DNA of 41,942 nt. It comes from Muribaculaceae bacterium (GTDB lineage Bacteria > Bacteroidota > Bacteroidia > Bacteroidales > Muribaculaceae). The DNA lies in assembly GCA_029061225.1 (NCBI GenBank), contig JAIDSM010000019.1, positions 1 to 41,942 of the forward strand, written 5' to 3'. Shown here piece by piece: positions 8,932-18,051 of the stretch (position 1 is the first letter of the stretch; each line of letters starts with the position of its first letter). The notes beneath the pieces are model-generated. The model was not told the origin of the DNA. It did not search any database and saw only the letters and a program-made list of their open reading frames with translations. A program made the translations under genes and the position numbers.

Positions 8932-8948
8932 CGGCGAACCATTCGCCG
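8932..8948 (+). terminator. Short hairpin after the cytidylate kinase-like gene
   Basis: CGGCGAA (8932-8938) and TTCGCCG (8942-8948) form a perfect 7-bp stem with a 3-base loop, 6 bp after the stop codon. There is no T run, so termination here is uncertain. It lies just ahead of the RNase P RNA gene. Confidence 0.35.
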
Positions 8949-8968
8949 ACATCTGCGTAATATAAAAT

Positions 8969-9360
8969 AGCAGAAGTGAGGTCCGTCGCTTCATGCCGGG
9001 CGCATGAAGAGGAAAGTCCGGGCAACTCAGAGCACCATACTTGGTAACGTCAAGGCGGCGGCGACGTCGCGGTGAATGTGACAGAAAACTACCGCCGGAG
9101 TGTCTCGGACGCTCAGGTAAGGGTGAAAAGGCGGGGTAAGAGCCCACCGGGTGCCGTGGCGACACGGTATGCCGCACATCCTATGGGTTGCAAGGCCAAA
9201 TACACCGGCAGCTAAGGGCTGCTCGTCCATTGCCGGGGGGTAGGCTGCTCGGCGCTCACGCGCCGGAGCCGTCTGGCGACAGACGGTCAAGATAAATGAC
9301 GGACGGCAAACCTCCTCCCAGGGCGGTTTGCTACATAACCCGGCTTACATCCCTTCTGCT
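8969..9360 (+). ncRNA. rnpB: RNase P RNA, bacterial class A
   Basis: RNase P RNA is the catalytic component that removes 5' leaders from tRNA precursors. The conserved elements are in the expected order: GAGGAAAGTCCGGGC at the 5' side, ACAGAAAACTACCGCC, then GGTGAAAAGGCGGGGTAAGA followed by GCCCACCGG, then AAGATAAATGAC, and near the 3' end ACATAACCCGGCTTAC. The P1 helix closes exactly: AGCAGAAG at 8969-8976 pairs with CTTCTGCT at 9353-9360, fixing both ends to within a few bases at about 392 nt. A T run and a terminator hairpin follow directly. Long translations crossing this region on either strand are spurious. Confidence 0.96.
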
Positions 9361-9368
9361 TTTTTCAT

Positions 9369-9399
9369 CAGGGGCGGCATTCGTCCGCCCCTGCTTTTT
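9369..9399 (+). terminator. Rho-independent terminator of rnpB
   Basis: CAGGGGCGG (9369-9377) pairs perfectly with CCGCCCCTG (9385-9393) across a 7-base loop, followed by CTTTTT. It ends 25 bp before the start of the next gene, so it may also act as an attenuator for that gene. Confidence 0.85.
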
Positions 9400-9424
9400 A
9401 TCAACAAGAAAACACACCTACGAC

Positions 9425-10831
9425 ATGGCTGAAGTAAACACCCAGACTAAAAAAGAAAAGACGGACGAAAAACGTCCGGGATGGTTCGACAGATTGATCG
9501 AAAAAGGAGAGCGTCTCTACAATTACTGCGTCTCAGGAGTATGGTCCGATCCGGCAAAAACCATAAAGGTGCGCCTTATCAAGACCATCAATCTGACCGT
9601 GCAGGCTTTCCTCAACCGCGACCTGCAGATAAAGTCAATGGCCATTACCTATCAGACGGTATTCGCTATGGTTCCTGCCCTCGCGCTTCTGCTTGCCATC
9701 AGCAAGGGATTCGGATTTCAGGAAATCGTGGAAAAGGAACTGTACACCTATTTCCCGTCGCAGAGCAAGGCTTTAGGCGCCGCACTCGGTTTCGTAGACT
9801 CATACCTCGCAGAGGCCTCTTCCGGCATTCTGGTCGGAGTGGGCCTGATCGTTCTTCTCTGGACGCTCATTTCCCTTTTGAGCAATATCGAGGATGCATT
9901 CAATAATATCTGGGATATCAAGACGGGACGCAACACCATCCAGAAGATAAAGGACTATATCGCCATATTCCTTCTCATTCCTATCCTGATGATCCTCAGC
10001 TCCGGAATCTCGATCTTCATGTCGTCGACAGTGCTTGCGGTAATTCCCTTCAAGTTCATGACGCCGATGGTCAACGTGCTTATGGAACTCACTCCGGTAG
10101 TGCTTACATGGGGGGCATTCACCCTATGTTTCTGGCTCATTCCCAATACAAAGGTTGAGTTCCGGTTTGCCGCCATATCCGGCGCGTTCTGTGCCGTGGC
10201 ATTTGAGATCCTGCAGCTGTTATTCCTCAACGGACAGATATATGTGTCGAAATACAACGCGATCTACGGTTCGTTCGCATTCCTGCCGTTGATGCTCATT
10301 TGGCTTCAGCTCAGCTGGCTGCTACTGCTGTCAGGCTGCGGACTCACTTATTCCCTCCAGAACGTGTTTTCCTATAATTTCTTTGGAAACCTCAATACGG
10401 TTGCTGAGACATACTTCCGTAAGGTACTTCTCGTAGTGACCGCAGTCGTCTACCGGAGGTTTCACCTCGGCCTATCCGCACCTACACGCAACAGCCTTTC
10501 CACCACATACGGCCTTCCCATAAGGATGGTCAGCAGCATAGCCGACCGACTCAAACTCGCCGGACTCATTCAGTTCAATGAGTCGGGCGATGGCAAGGAC
10601 GATCCGGGACTCATTCCCACTACAGACACCGACCAGATTATGGTCAAAGATGTTGTCACCCGTGTTGAGTCGGCCGGAATGAAGGATTTCATCCCTGAAT
10701 TCAACACTACTTACAGACAGGCGCTCGAAGAACTCAACGACATCTCGGAGCGGATGTATGAGGCGGCCGGAGACAAGCTCATCCGCGACCTCGACATTTT
10801 CGTCGAAATTGACGAAAAAACACAAAATTAA
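9425..10831 (+). CDS. YihY/BrkB family inner-membrane protein
   Basis: The 468-residue protein belongs to the YihY/virulence factor BrkB family (once misnamed RNase BN). These are six-helix inner-membrane proteins whose transport or structural role is still unclear. After a charged cytoplasmic N-terminus (about 1-50) come the family segments ITYQTVFAMVPALALLLAIS, LWTLISLLSNIEDAFNNIW and YGSFAFLPLMLIWLQLSW, then a soluble C-terminal region of about 130 residues containing a winged-helix-like stretch (TYGLPIRMVSSIADRLKLAGLI). The start was set at ATG 9425: the frame is open back to 9296, but that part lies inside rnpB and its terminator. No promoter is visible in the 25 bp between terminator and ATG. 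Confidence 0.88.
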   Translation: MAEVNTQTKKEKTDEKRPGWFDRLIEKGERLYNYCVSGVWSDPAKTIKVRLIKTINLTVQAFLNRDLQIKSMAITYQTVFAMVPALALLLAISKGFGFQEIVEKELYTYFPSQSKALGAALGFVDSYLAEASSGILVGVGLIVLLWTLISLLSNIEDAFNNIWDIKTGRNTIQKIKDYIAIFLLIPILMILSSGISIFMSSTVLAVIPFKFMTPMVNVLMELTPVVLTWGAFTLCFWLIPNTKVEFRFAAISGAFCAVAFEILQLLFLNGQIYVSKYNAIYGSFAFLPLMLIWLQLSWLLLLSGCGLTYSLQNVFSYNFFGNLNTVAETYFRKVLLVVTAVVYRRFHLGLSAPTRNSLSTTYGLPIRMVSSIADRLKLAGLIQFNESGDGKDDPGLIPTTDTDQIMVKDVVTRVESAGMKDFIPEFNTTYRQALEELNDISERMYEAAGDKLIRDLDIFVEIDEKTQN

Positions 10832-10892
10832 GGTTAATAAAGAGCATTTTTATATGTTCTGCAACATTTTTGTCTGTTTTTTCTCTGCTTAG

Positions 10893-10924
10893 TTTTGCGG
10901 TTCAACATATTTTCATTAAATTTG
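10893..10924 (+). promoter_or_regulatory. Promoter of the glycogen operon
   Basis: TTTTG at 10893-10897 and TAAATTTG at 10917-10924 are separated by 19 bp, a textbook match to the Bacteroidetes housekeeping promoter. The start would be near 10931, giving a leader of about 25 bases before the debranching enzyme ATG. Confidence 0.8.
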
Positions 10925-10955
10925 CATCAATTGAAATAAAAGATTAACTACAGAT

Positions 10956-12917
10956 ATGAGTTACCTGAAATTTGACAAAAACCTAATGATAAACCTGGAG
11001 CAGAGTCTTCCAAAAGAAATGCTCCGCACCAACAAATCAGGAGCTTACCACTGCACTACGATCGTCGGCTGCAACACCCGCAAGCAGCACGGCCTTCTCG
11101 TCATTCCCATCCCGGAGATGGACGACAAGGCCCACGTGCTTCTCTCGAGCCTCGACGAGACAGTGATTCAGCATGGAGCTCCCTTCAACCTGGGTCTGCA
11201 TCAGTACGGTCCCGACGTATTCTCACCTAACGGACATAAGTATATACGTATGTTCGACTGCGAGACTGTCCCCACGATGACCTACCGCGTGGGAGGCGTG
11301 ATCCTTACGAAGCAGAAGACCTTCATCAGCAATGAAAACCGCATTCTGATCAAGTACACCCTCGTCGACGCGCACTCCGACACTAAACTGCAGTTCCGTC
11401 CGATGCTTGCGTTCCGCAACGCAAACGACCTCGTGGTGGAGAACACAGCAATCAACAAGGAGATCCGCCACGTACCCGACGGTATCTCATGCTGTCTCTA
11501 TTCAGGTTATCCCGATCTGGTGATGCAGTTCAACAAGCCCGTAAAATGGGTTGACGATGGCCATTGGTACAAAGGTATCGAATATTACAAGGACCGTGAC
11601 CGTGGAATTCCTTATAAGGAAGACCTCTGGGTGCCCGGATATTTCGAGCTCCCGATTAAGAAAGGTGAAAGCATCATCTTCAGCGCCGGGACTTCAGAGA
11701 TCGACCCGGCTGCCCTCGACGCCCTTTACGACAACGAGATCAAGACTCGAACCCCGCGCACAAGCTTCTACAACTGCCTCAAGAACTCCGCCAAGCAGTT
11801 CTATCTGAAAAATAAAAGCGGAATGTATATCATGGCCGGTTTCCCATGGTATAACGTCCGTGCGCGCGATGAACTGATGGCGCTCCCCGGATGTACGCTC
11901 GCCATCGACCATAAGGATGACTACATCCAGATCATGGGCACCTTCCTGAAAGCACTCCATAAGTATATCGAGACCGGAGAAAAAGACAGGACAATCCATG
12001 AAATCGACCTTCCCGATATTCCCCTGTGGGCTATCTGGGCAATTCAGCAATACCGCCGCAATACCGATACCCGTGCCTGCCGCGAGATATACGGCGAAGA
12101 CGTGAAGCGACTCGTGGAGGATATCCGCAACGAACGCATCAAGAACCTCCACCTCAACCCCAACGGTCTTCTGACAAGCAACGGAACAGACACACCCGTC
12201 ACCTGGCTTTCAGCATCCATCAACGGACGCCCCATCATACCGCGTTCCGGATATATAGTGGAGTTCAACGCGCTTTGGTACAACGCACTCCGCTTCCTCA
12301 TCTCCCTCTACGAGGGTATGCCGGAGATGCAGTCATATATTGATGAACTCTCTGCTCTCGCCGACAAGGTGAAGGTAAGTTTCGTGGAGACTTTCCTCAA
12401 CGATTTCGGATATCTATATGATTATGTCAACGGCACATATGCCGATGTCGAGGTGCGCCCCAATATGGTGATCGCGATTGGCCTTGAGTATAGCCCGCTC
12501 GACCGTCGCCAGCGCCGTAAGGTCCTCGACCTCGCCACCCGCGAGCTCCTTACTCCAAAGGGACTCCGCTCTCTGAGTCCTAAGAGCTACGCCTACCGCC
12601 CCAACTATGTCGGAGGTCCTGTAGAGCGTGAATACGCTGTGCATCAAGGACCTGTGCGCCCCTGGCTCTTCGGTTTCTATGCTGACGCTTACATCAAGGT
12701 GTTCGGAGTCAGTGGGCTCGGTTTCATCGAGCGCAAGCTTATCGGATATGAAGACGACATGTCGGAAAACTGCATCGGATCGCTCAGCGAGATGTATGAC
12801 GGCAATCCCCCCTTCGCAGGACGCGGAGCGGTCTCCACTGCTAAGAATGTGGGCGAGATATTGCGCACCATCAAGAACGTGAAAGAACTCAACAAATTAC
12901 AGAACTACGATAATTAA
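10956..12917 (+). CDS. Glycogen debranching enzyme (amylo-alpha-1,6-glucosidase, GH133)
   Basis: The enzyme hydrolyses alpha-1,6 branch points of glycogen or related glucans. The 653-residue protein has the two-part layout of bacterial GH133 enzymes: an N-terminal beta-sandwich domain of about 250 residues that includes LRTNKSGAYHCTTIVGCNTRKQHG, and a C-terminal (alpha/alpha)6-barrel with the family signatures AGFPWYNVRARDELMALPG near 290-310, TWLSASINGRPIIPRSGYIVE near 410-430 and YRPNYVGGPVEREYAVHQGPVRPWLFG near 545-572. No signal peptide is present, so it acts on cytoplasmic glycogen. Length is standard. It is first in a three-gene operon, with the glycosyltransferase starting 6 bp after its stop. 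Confidence 0.93.
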   Translation: MSYLKFDKNLMINLEQSLPKEMLRTNKSGAYHCTTIVGCNTRKQHGLLVIPIPEMDDKAHVLLSSLDETVIQHGAPFNLGLHQYGPDVFSPNGHKYIRMFDCETVPTMTYRVGGVILTKQKTFISNENRILIKYTLVDAHSDTKLQFRPMLAFRNANDLVVENTAINKEIRHVPDGISCCLYSGYPDLVMQFNKPVKWVDDGHWYKGIEYYKDRDRGIPYKEDLWVPGYFELPIKKGESIIFSAGTSEIDPAALDALYDNEIKTRTPRTSFYNCLKNSAKQFYLKNKSGMYIMAGFPWYNVRARDELMALPGCTLAIDHKDDYIQIMGTFLKALHKYIETGEKDRTIHEIDLPDIPLWAIWAIQQYRRNTDTRACREIYGEDVKRLVEDIRNERIKNLHLNPNGLLTSNGTDTPVTWLSASINGRPIIPRSGYIVEFNALWYNALRFLISLYEGMPEMQSYIDELSALADKVKVSFVETFLNDFGYLYDYVNGTYADVEVRPNMVIAIGLEYSPLDRRQRRKVLDLATRELLTPKGLRSLSPKSYAYRPNYVGGPVEREYAVHQGPVRPWLFGFYADAYIKVFGVSGLGFIERKLIGYEDDMSENCIGSLSEMYDGNPPFAGRGAVSTAKNVGEILRTIKNVKELNKLQNYDN

Positions 12918-12923
12918 CCAGAT

Positions 12924-14192
12924 ATGAAGGCATTAATGTTCGGGTGGGAATTCCCACCGCATATCCTTGGCGGCCTCGGCACTGCCTCTTACGGTCTCAC
13001 CAAGGGCATGCACGCCAACGGAGACATGGACATCACTTTCGTGATTCCGAAGCCCTGGGGCGACGAAGAGAAAGGTTTCGCCCGCATCATCGGCGCCAAC
13101 TGCACTCCCGTAGCCTGGCGCGACGTCAGCTGGGACTACGTGGAAAGCCGTATCGGCAAAGTGATGGACCCGCAGCTATACTACGATCTCCGCGACCATA
13201 TCTACGCCGACTTCAACTACATGAAGCTCAACGACCTCGGATGCATTGAGTTTTCAGGTCGCTACCCTGACAACCTCATCGAGGAAATCAACAACTATTC
13301 AATTGTGGCCGGTGTGATAGCCCGCACGGTGGAATGCGACATAATACACGCCCACGACTGGCTGACTTACCCGGCGGGAATACACGCTAAGAACGTCACC
13401 GGCAAACCCCTCGTGATCCATGTGCACGCGACTGACTACGACCGTTCACGTGGCAATGTGAACCCGACCGTGTTCGCTATCGAGAAAGACGGCATGGAGA
13501 ATGCCGACCACATCATGTGCGTGTCGGAACTCACACGCCAGACTGTAATACATAAATACGGCATCAACCCTGCCAAGGTCTCGACTGTTCACAATGCAGT
13601 GATTCCACTCGATCAGGAGTACCTCGACATCAAGCGTCGCACCGAGGGCGAGAAGGTCGTGACATTCCTTGGCCGCATCACCATGCAGAAAGGTCCGGAA
13701 TATTTCGTTGAGGCTGCTGTCAAAGTGCTTCAGAAAGATAAGAACGTGCGCTTCGTAATGGCCGGAAGCGGCGACATGATGGACGCCATGATAAAGCTTG
13801 TGGCAAAACGCGGAATAGCCGACCGTTTCCACTTCACCGGATTCCTCCGCGGCAAGGAGGTGTATGAGATGCTGCGCGATTCGGACGTCTATATCATGCC
13901 TTCCGTATCAGAACCTTTCGGCATCTCACCACTCGAAGCTATGGAGATGGGAGTGCCAAGCATCATCTCCAAGCAGTCTGGCTGCGCCGAGATTCTGACC
14001 AACGTGATAAAGACCGACTACTGGGACATCGACGCAATGGCAGATGCAATCCATAGCATCCTTAACTATCCCGCCATGTACAAGACCCTACGCGACAAAG
14101 GCATCGAGGAGATACACGGCATCACATGGGAGAAGGTCGGCAAGAAAGTCATCGACATTTACAAGGACGTCATCGCGGCGCGAAATCACTAA
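12924..14192 (+). CDS. Glycosyltransferase GT4/GT5-type, probable glycogen synthesis
   Basis: This 422-residue protein has the GT-B fold. The N-terminal domain opens with FGWEFPPHILGGLGTAS, where GGLG is the nucleotide-sugar loop of glycogen-synthase-like enzymes; HAHDWLTYPAG (about 140-150) and VCSELTR (about 198) follow. The C-terminal domain carries TFLGRITMQKGPEYFVEA (about 248-265) and the donor-site E-x7-E motif EPFGISPLEAME (about 330-341). Transfer of glucose from a nucleotide sugar to an alpha-glucan is inferred from the operon, which also holds a debranching enzyme and a GH57 amylase. No membrane segment or signal is present. Sequence alone does not settle the donor or decide between glycogen synthase and another glucan transferase. 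Confidence 0.88.
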   Translation: MKALMFGWEFPPHILGGLGTASYGLTKGMHANGDMDITFVIPKPWGDEEKGFARIIGANCTPVAWRDVSWDYVESRIGKVMDPQLYYDLRDHIYADFNYMKLNDLGCIEFSGRYPDNLIEEINNYSIVAGVIARTVECDIIHAHDWLTYPAGIHAKNVTGKPLVIHVHATDYDRSRGNVNPTVFAIEKDGMENADHIMCVSELTRQTVIHKYGINPAKVSTVHNAVIPLDQEYLDIKRRTEGEKVVTFLGRITMQKGPEYFVEAAVKVLQKDKNVRFVMAGSGDMMDAMIKLVAKRGIADRFHFTGFLRGKEVYEMLRDSDVYIMPSVSEPFGISPLEAMEMGVPSIISKQSGCAEILTNVIKTDYWDIDAMADAIHSILNYPAMYKTLRDKGIEEIHGITWEKVGKKVIDIYKDVIAARNH

Positions 14193-14228
14193 TTAATATT
14201 CACACATCATATCATAAGATAACCAGTT

Positions 14229-15713
14229 ATGAAAAACGTTTGTTTTTATCTCAACATACACCAGCCCTACCGCTTGAAGAGATATCGCTTCTTCGACATA
14301 GGCAACGACCACTACTACTACGATGACTTCGCCAATGAAGACATCATCAGCAACCTTGCGGAGCGCAGCTACATCCCGATGTGCCAGACGCTGCTTGATA
14401 TGGCCAACGAGTATGGCCCTGACTTCAAGTGTGCCGTCTCCATCTCCGGTACCGCCGTCGAGCAGCTCCAGCAGTCCGAGCCCGAAGTGATCGAACTTCT
14501 TCGCAAACTATCCGACAAGGGTTGTGTTGAGTTCCTTGCAGGAACTTTCGCCCACTCCCTTGCCTCTATCGAGGATCCGGAAGAGTTCATGCGTCAGGTG
14601 AAGGTGGAGCAGAAGGTCATTAAGAATGTTTTCGGCCAGACTCCAAAGGTATTCGCTAATACAGAACTCATCTTCGACGACGAAGTGGCATCACTTATCC
14701 AGGCTATGGGATTCAAGGCCGCAGTTGTTCCGGGAGCGAAGCATATCCTTGGTTGGAAGAGTCCGGACTACGTCTATTCTTCAGCAACGGCTCCGAAACT
14801 GAAGCTTCTCTTCACCAACGACAAACTTGCTGCTGACATCTCCCACAATTTCAATAATACTGACTGGGCTGAGTATCCTCTTACCGCCGACAAGTATGTC
14901 AACTGGATCGCAGAACTTCCCGCCGAGGAGCAGATTGTCAATATTGCCCTCAGTATGGATACGTTCGGAGGTTTCATCCCTGCCAGCTCCGGCATTTTCG
15001 ACTTCCTCAAGGCACTTCCCCGATTCGGCAAGGAAAAAGGCGTTCGCTTTACATCGCCATCTGAGATCGTAGGCAAACTCAAAGCTGTAGACAGTGTGAC
15101 AGTCCCGTTTGCCATTTCTTATGTAGACGGTACCCGCATCGATGTATCAGCTTGGAAAGGCAACGACCTGCAGCGTGAGGCCCTAAACAAGCTTTACGGT
15201 ATCGCCGAGCGCGTATCTATGGTGGAAGACCGCAAGATCCAGCAGGACTGGGAGTATCTCCAGGGAAGCGACCACTTCTTCTATATGGCTACCAACAATC
15301 AGGCGGACGCCGCATTCAGCCCCTACGACAGTCCGTTTGCGGCCTTCACTAACTATATGAATGTTCTCGCTGACTTCCTCGTTCGCGTAGAAGAGCAATT
15401 CCCCGAGAATGTCGACAACGAGGAGCTCAACTCGCTGCTTCTCACTATCCGCAACCAGTCTTCTGAGATCGAGCAGCTAAACAAGGAAGTGAAAAACCTC
15501 CGCAAGAACATCCTCGAGGCAGAGGATAGCAATTATGCTCCTGTTGCGGCTGCTGTGGTCGTAGAGGAGGCTTCTGTTAAGGAAAAGAAAGCGCCCGCTA
15601 AGAAGGCGGCTAAGAAGGATGCCGAAAAGAAAGAGCCTGCCGAAAAGAAGAAACCCGGACGTAAGCCGGGACGCAAACCCGCAGCAAAAAAAGATGAGCC
15701 CAAAGCCGAATAA
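14229..15713 (+). CDS. GH57 glycoside hydrolase (alpha-amylase-like) with lysine-rich tail
   Basis: GH57 enzymes are retaining alpha-glucan hydrolases or transferases with an incomplete barrel. Visible family motifs are LNIHQPYR near residue 8, GTFAHSLAS near 105, NTELIFDDE with the likely nucleophile Glu146, and SMDTFGGF with the likely acid/base Asp244. The catalytic part ends near residue 400; a coiled-coil stretch follows (about 405-435). The last 45 residues, from about 450, are almost entirely Lys, Ala, Pro, Glu and Arg and include PGRKPGRKP, like histone-H1 or AT-hook-like tails. That tail is not part of the GH57 fold. No signal peptide is seen, so the enzyme is cytoplasmic. It is the last gene of the glycogen operon, 36 bp after the glycosyltransferase. 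Confidence 0.9.
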   Translation: MKNVCFYLNIHQPYRLKRYRFFDIGNDHYYYDDFANEDIISNLAERSYIPMCQTLLDMANEYGPDFKCAVSISGTAVEQLQQSEPEVIELLRKLSDKGCVEFLAGTFAHSLASIEDPEEFMRQVKVEQKVIKNVFGQTPKVFANTELIFDDEVASLIQAMGFKAAVVPGAKHILGWKSPDYVYSSATAPKLKLLFTNDKLAADISHNFNNTDWAEYPLTADKYVNWIAELPAEEQIVNIALSMDTFGGFIPASSGIFDFLKALPRFGKEKGVRFTSPSEIVGKLKAVDSVTVPFAISYVDGTRIDVSAWKGNDLQREALNKLYGIAERVSMVEDRKIQQDWEYLQGSDHFFYMATNNQADAAFSPYDSPFAAFTNYMNVLADFLVRVEEQFPENVDNEELNSLLLTIRNQSSEIEQLNKEVKNLRKNILEAEDSNYAPVAAAVVVEEASVKEKKAPAKKAAKKDAEKKEPAEKKKPGRKPGRKPAAKKDEPKAE

Positions 15714-15848
15714 AACATAAATGTTTCAATTGTTAAACTATTGTAACACCGCGAACCATAACTTATTTTCCTTTGTTTTGATTTCAGAAAGTAAGAAAAT
15801 CGTTTCATGATGTTAGGTTAGTTTAAAATTGAATTATGGAAAAAATGA

Positions 15849-15886
15849 GAATGCAGCTGCCTGGGAAGGTGGCTGCATTCTTTTTT
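15849..15886 (+). terminator. Rho-independent terminator downstream of the glycogen operon
   Basis: GAATGCAGC (15849-15857) pairs with GCTGCATTC (15872-15880), extended inward by four more pairs (two G-U), with loop TGGGAA and a run of six T directly after. It lies 135 bp after the GH57 stop. The rest of 15714-16100 holds no gene that I can support: AT-rich DNA and the probable grpE leader. Confidence 0.8.
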
Positions 15887-16011
15887 ATTCATATGTTTGT
15901 TTCATGATATTCTATTGCTTCTCAATGAACCCGACTGCCGTCCAAAACGTTTGAATATTGAAATAATTAATGTATCCATGCCGATATCTGACTTTTAACT
16001 TTTATTGGCAC

Positions 16012-16019
16012 AATATTTG
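16012..16019 (+). promoter_or_regulatory. Possible -7 element of grpE-dnaJ
   Basis: AATATTTG differs from TAnnTTTG at one position. It would start transcription near 16026, leaving a leader of about 75 bases before ATG 16101. No clear -33 element lies at the right distance, so this is tentative. Confidence 0.3.
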
Positions 16020-16100
16020 ATTACAATGAACTACAGAAACAATCGTAAAAACAGGAAAAGAGGCTTCAATCCCTCTTTCAAAAATATAAAAAAAGCAACT

Positions 16101-16691
16101 ATGGACGAAAATAAAGACTATAAAGAGATGGAACAGGCGGAGTCCCTGGATTCAGCTCAGGATGAAAACGTGGTTATAGACGGCGACTATGCCGGCGATG
16201 CGGAAGATACTCAGGCAGAACAGGAGGTCAACACTCTTGAGAACCAGCTTGTAGAGCTGCAGGCTCAGGTGGAGAAGGAGAAGAAGGAGTATCTCTTCCT
16301 TGCCGCCGAGTTTGACAACTATCGCAAACGCACACTTAAGGAAAAAGCCGAAATCATCAAAAACGGTGGTGAGAACGTGCTTAAAGGCATCCTCCCGATC
16401 GTAGACGATTTTGAGCGTGGTTTGAAGGCCGCAGAGTCTGATTCTGACTCAAAATCTGTGCTTGAGGGTATGACACTTATCTACAATAAGCTCGTCAAGT
16501 ACCTTGAAAGCATGGGTGTAAAGGAGATGGCTTCTACCGGAGAGGTATTCAACTCCGACATCCATGAGGCTATCGCTCAGGTTCCGGCTCCTTCCGAAGA
16601 CATGAAGGGTAAGGTGCTCGATACTGTACAGAAGGGATATATGCTCAACGACAAGGTGCTCCGCCACGCAAAGGTGGCCGTTGCACAGTAA
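16101..16691 (+). CDS. grpE: GrpE nucleotide exchange factor
   Basis: GrpE releases ADP from DnaK and so completes the DnaK-DnaJ chaperone cycle in the cytoplasm. The product (196 aa from ATG 16101) has an acidic, disordered N-terminus (about 1-50), a long coiled coil (about 50-90) and the conserved core: LFLAAEFDNYRKRT, then ILPIVDDFERGLKAAES, and the C-terminal beta-domain with NSDIHEAIAQVPAP and VLDTVQKGYMLNDKVLRHAKV. The frame is open upstream through ATG 16026 and TTG 16005, but that would add a basic, low-complexity stretch not typical of GrpE, and the likely transcription start falls near 16026. dnaJ follows after 35 bp; dnaK is not in the window. Confidence 0.92.
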   Translation: MDENKDYKEMEQAESLDSAQDENVVIDGDYAGDAEDTQAEQEVNTLENQLVELQAQVEKEKKEYLFLAAEFDNYRKRTLKEKAEIIKNGGENVLKGILPIVDDFERGLKAAESDSDSKSVLEGMTLIYNKLVKYLESMGVKEMASTGEVFNSDIHEAIAQVPAPSEDMKGKVLDTVQKGYMLNDKVLRHAKVAVAQ

Positions 16692-16726
16692 TTCCCTAAT
16701 GAAGTCACACCTAAAAATCCATCATC

Positions 16727-17962
16727 ATGGCAGAGAAAAGAGATTACTATGACGTGCTTGGCGTCGGAAAGAACGCCTCGCCCGACGAGATAAAGAAGGC
16801 CTACAGGAAGATGGCCATCAAATACCACCCCGACAAGTATTCCGACAAGCCCGAGGCTGAACAAAAGGCGGCCGAGGAAAAATTTAAGGAAGCAGCAGAA
16901 GCTTACGATGTCCTGAGCGACGACAAGAAGAAACAGCTCTATGACACCTATGGCCACGATATGGGTCCCAAAGGATTCGGTGGCGGCGGCGGAGGCTCCT
17001 ACGGCGGTTTCGGAGGCTTCGGCGGAGGCGGATTCTCTATGGAAGACATCTTCGCAAACTTCGGGGATATCTTCGGAGACGCTTTCCAGGGAGCCGGATC
17101 CTATCATGGATATTCCGGCGGCGGCGGCGGTCGCGCCCGCCAACCGGTCAATAAAGGCACCGACCTTCGCATCACTGTTAAGGTCAGCCTGAAAGACATC
17201 GCCAACGGCGTCGACAAGAAACTTAAGATACCCAAATTCGTAGCTTGCTCGCACTGCAACGGCACGGGGGCAAAAGACGGAACTTCATTCCATACATGCC
17301 AGCGTTGTGGAGGCACCGGCTACGTCACCCAGATGCGTCAGACCTTCCTCGGTCCGCAGCAGGTTCAGTCAGTCTGTCCCGAATGTAACGGCGAAGGAAA
17401 AGTCATCACCGAGGAGTGCAAGTACTGCCATGGCACCGGAGTCGAGAAGAAGGATACGATTGTAGAGTTCCATATCCCGGCAGGTGTTCAGGACGGTCAG
17501 ACGCTCGTACTTAAGGGAGAAGGCAATGCCCCTCGCCACGGCGGTGTCAACGGCGACCTCCTAATCGTGATTCAGGAAGAAAAGAATGCAGAGCTTATCC
17601 GCGACGACCAGGACCTCATCTACAACCTCATGCTTGACTTCCCGACTGCGGCCCTCGGCGGCAGCGCCGAGATCCCCCTTATCGATGGAAAGGCACGCGT
17701 GAAGATCGCTCCGGGAACACAGCCGGGCAAGGTTCTTCGTCTGCGTGGAAAAGGACTTCCCGCATTCCAGAACGAACACGTTAGAGGCGATATCCTCGTC
17801 AATGTTATGGTCTACGTTCCGGAAAATCTTTCGGATGCCGAGAAGAGCGCTATCGAAAGCCTCAAAGACAGCAGCAATGTTGTCCCCACTGAATCAACAT
17901 CCAAGAGAATTTTCTCACGTCTCCGCCATATCTTTAACAAAGAAAACCGCGGAGAGCAGTAA
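16727..17962 (+). CDS. dnaJ: Chaperone protein DnaJ
   Basis: DnaJ delivers unfolded clients to DnaK and stimulates its ATPase. The 411-residue protein is a complete type I DnaJ: a J domain (1-70) with the HPD motif in KYHPDK, a Gly/Phe-rich linker (about 82-140), a zinc domain with four CxxCxGxG-type motifs ([32 protein letters not shown], about 170-245), then the two client-binding beta domains. The C-terminal extension ends in a basic stretch ([13 protein letters not shown]) and makes it slightly longer than the usual 375-390. It forms an operon with grpE and ends just before a very strong hairpin. Confidence 0.97.
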   Translation: MAEKRDYYDVLGVGKNASPDEIKKAYRKMAIKYHPDKYSDKPEAEQKAAEEKFKEAAEAYDVLSDDKKKQLYDTYGHDMGPKGFGGGGGGSYGGFGGFGGGGFSMEDIFANFGDIFGDAFQGAGSYHGYSGGGGGRARQPVNKGTDLRITVKVSLKDIANGVDKKLKIPKFVACSHCNGTGAKDGTSFHTCQRCGGTGYVTQMRQTFLGPQQVQSVCPECNGEGKVITEECKYCHGTGVEKKDTIVEFHIPAGVQDGQTLVLKGEGNAPRHGGVNGDLLIVIQEEKNAELIRDDQDLIYNLMLDFPTAALGGSAEIPLIDGKARVKIAPGTQPGKVLRLRGKGLPAFQNEHVRGDILVNVMVYVPENLSDAEKSAIESLKDSSNVVPTESTSKRIFSRLRHIFNKENRGEQ

Positions 17963-17980
17963 AGAATTCTCGACATATCA

Positions 17981-18028
17981 ATAAAGGGAAGTCCCGACGA
18001 AAAAGATTTCGCCGGGACTTCCCTTTAT
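17981..18028. terminator. Bidirectional terminator, 16-bp perfect stem
   Basis: ATAAAGGGAAGTCCCG (17981-17996) is exactly complementary to 18013-18028. An inner CGAAA/TTTCG helix (17998-18002 with 18007-18011) stacks on top. It lies between the convergent dnaJ and M6 peptidase genes. The flanks are A/T-rich on both sides, so it can stop transcription from either direction. Confidence 0.85.
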
Positions 18029-18051
18029 ATTTAATCTTTTATATCTAATCT

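Noticed and set aside
8548..9290. Minus-strand reading frames of 87-209 codons opposite the kinase-like gene and rnpB.
   Set aside because: Arginine/proline/serine-rich translations typical of antisense frames; the RNase P RNA explains the region.
9296..9424. N-terminal extension of the YihY-family protein.
   Set aside because: The extension would be translated from rnpB and its terminator hairpin.
15836..15907. A 23-codon reading frame (ATG to TGA) downstream of GH57.
   Set aside because: It spans the terminator hairpin and its T run; it has no homology that I recognise and is explained by the terminator sequence.
16005..16100. N-terminal extension of GrpE from TTG 16005 or ATG 16026.
   Set aside because: It adds a basic low-complexity segment and overlaps the probable transcription start; ATG 16101 gives the usual GrpE length.
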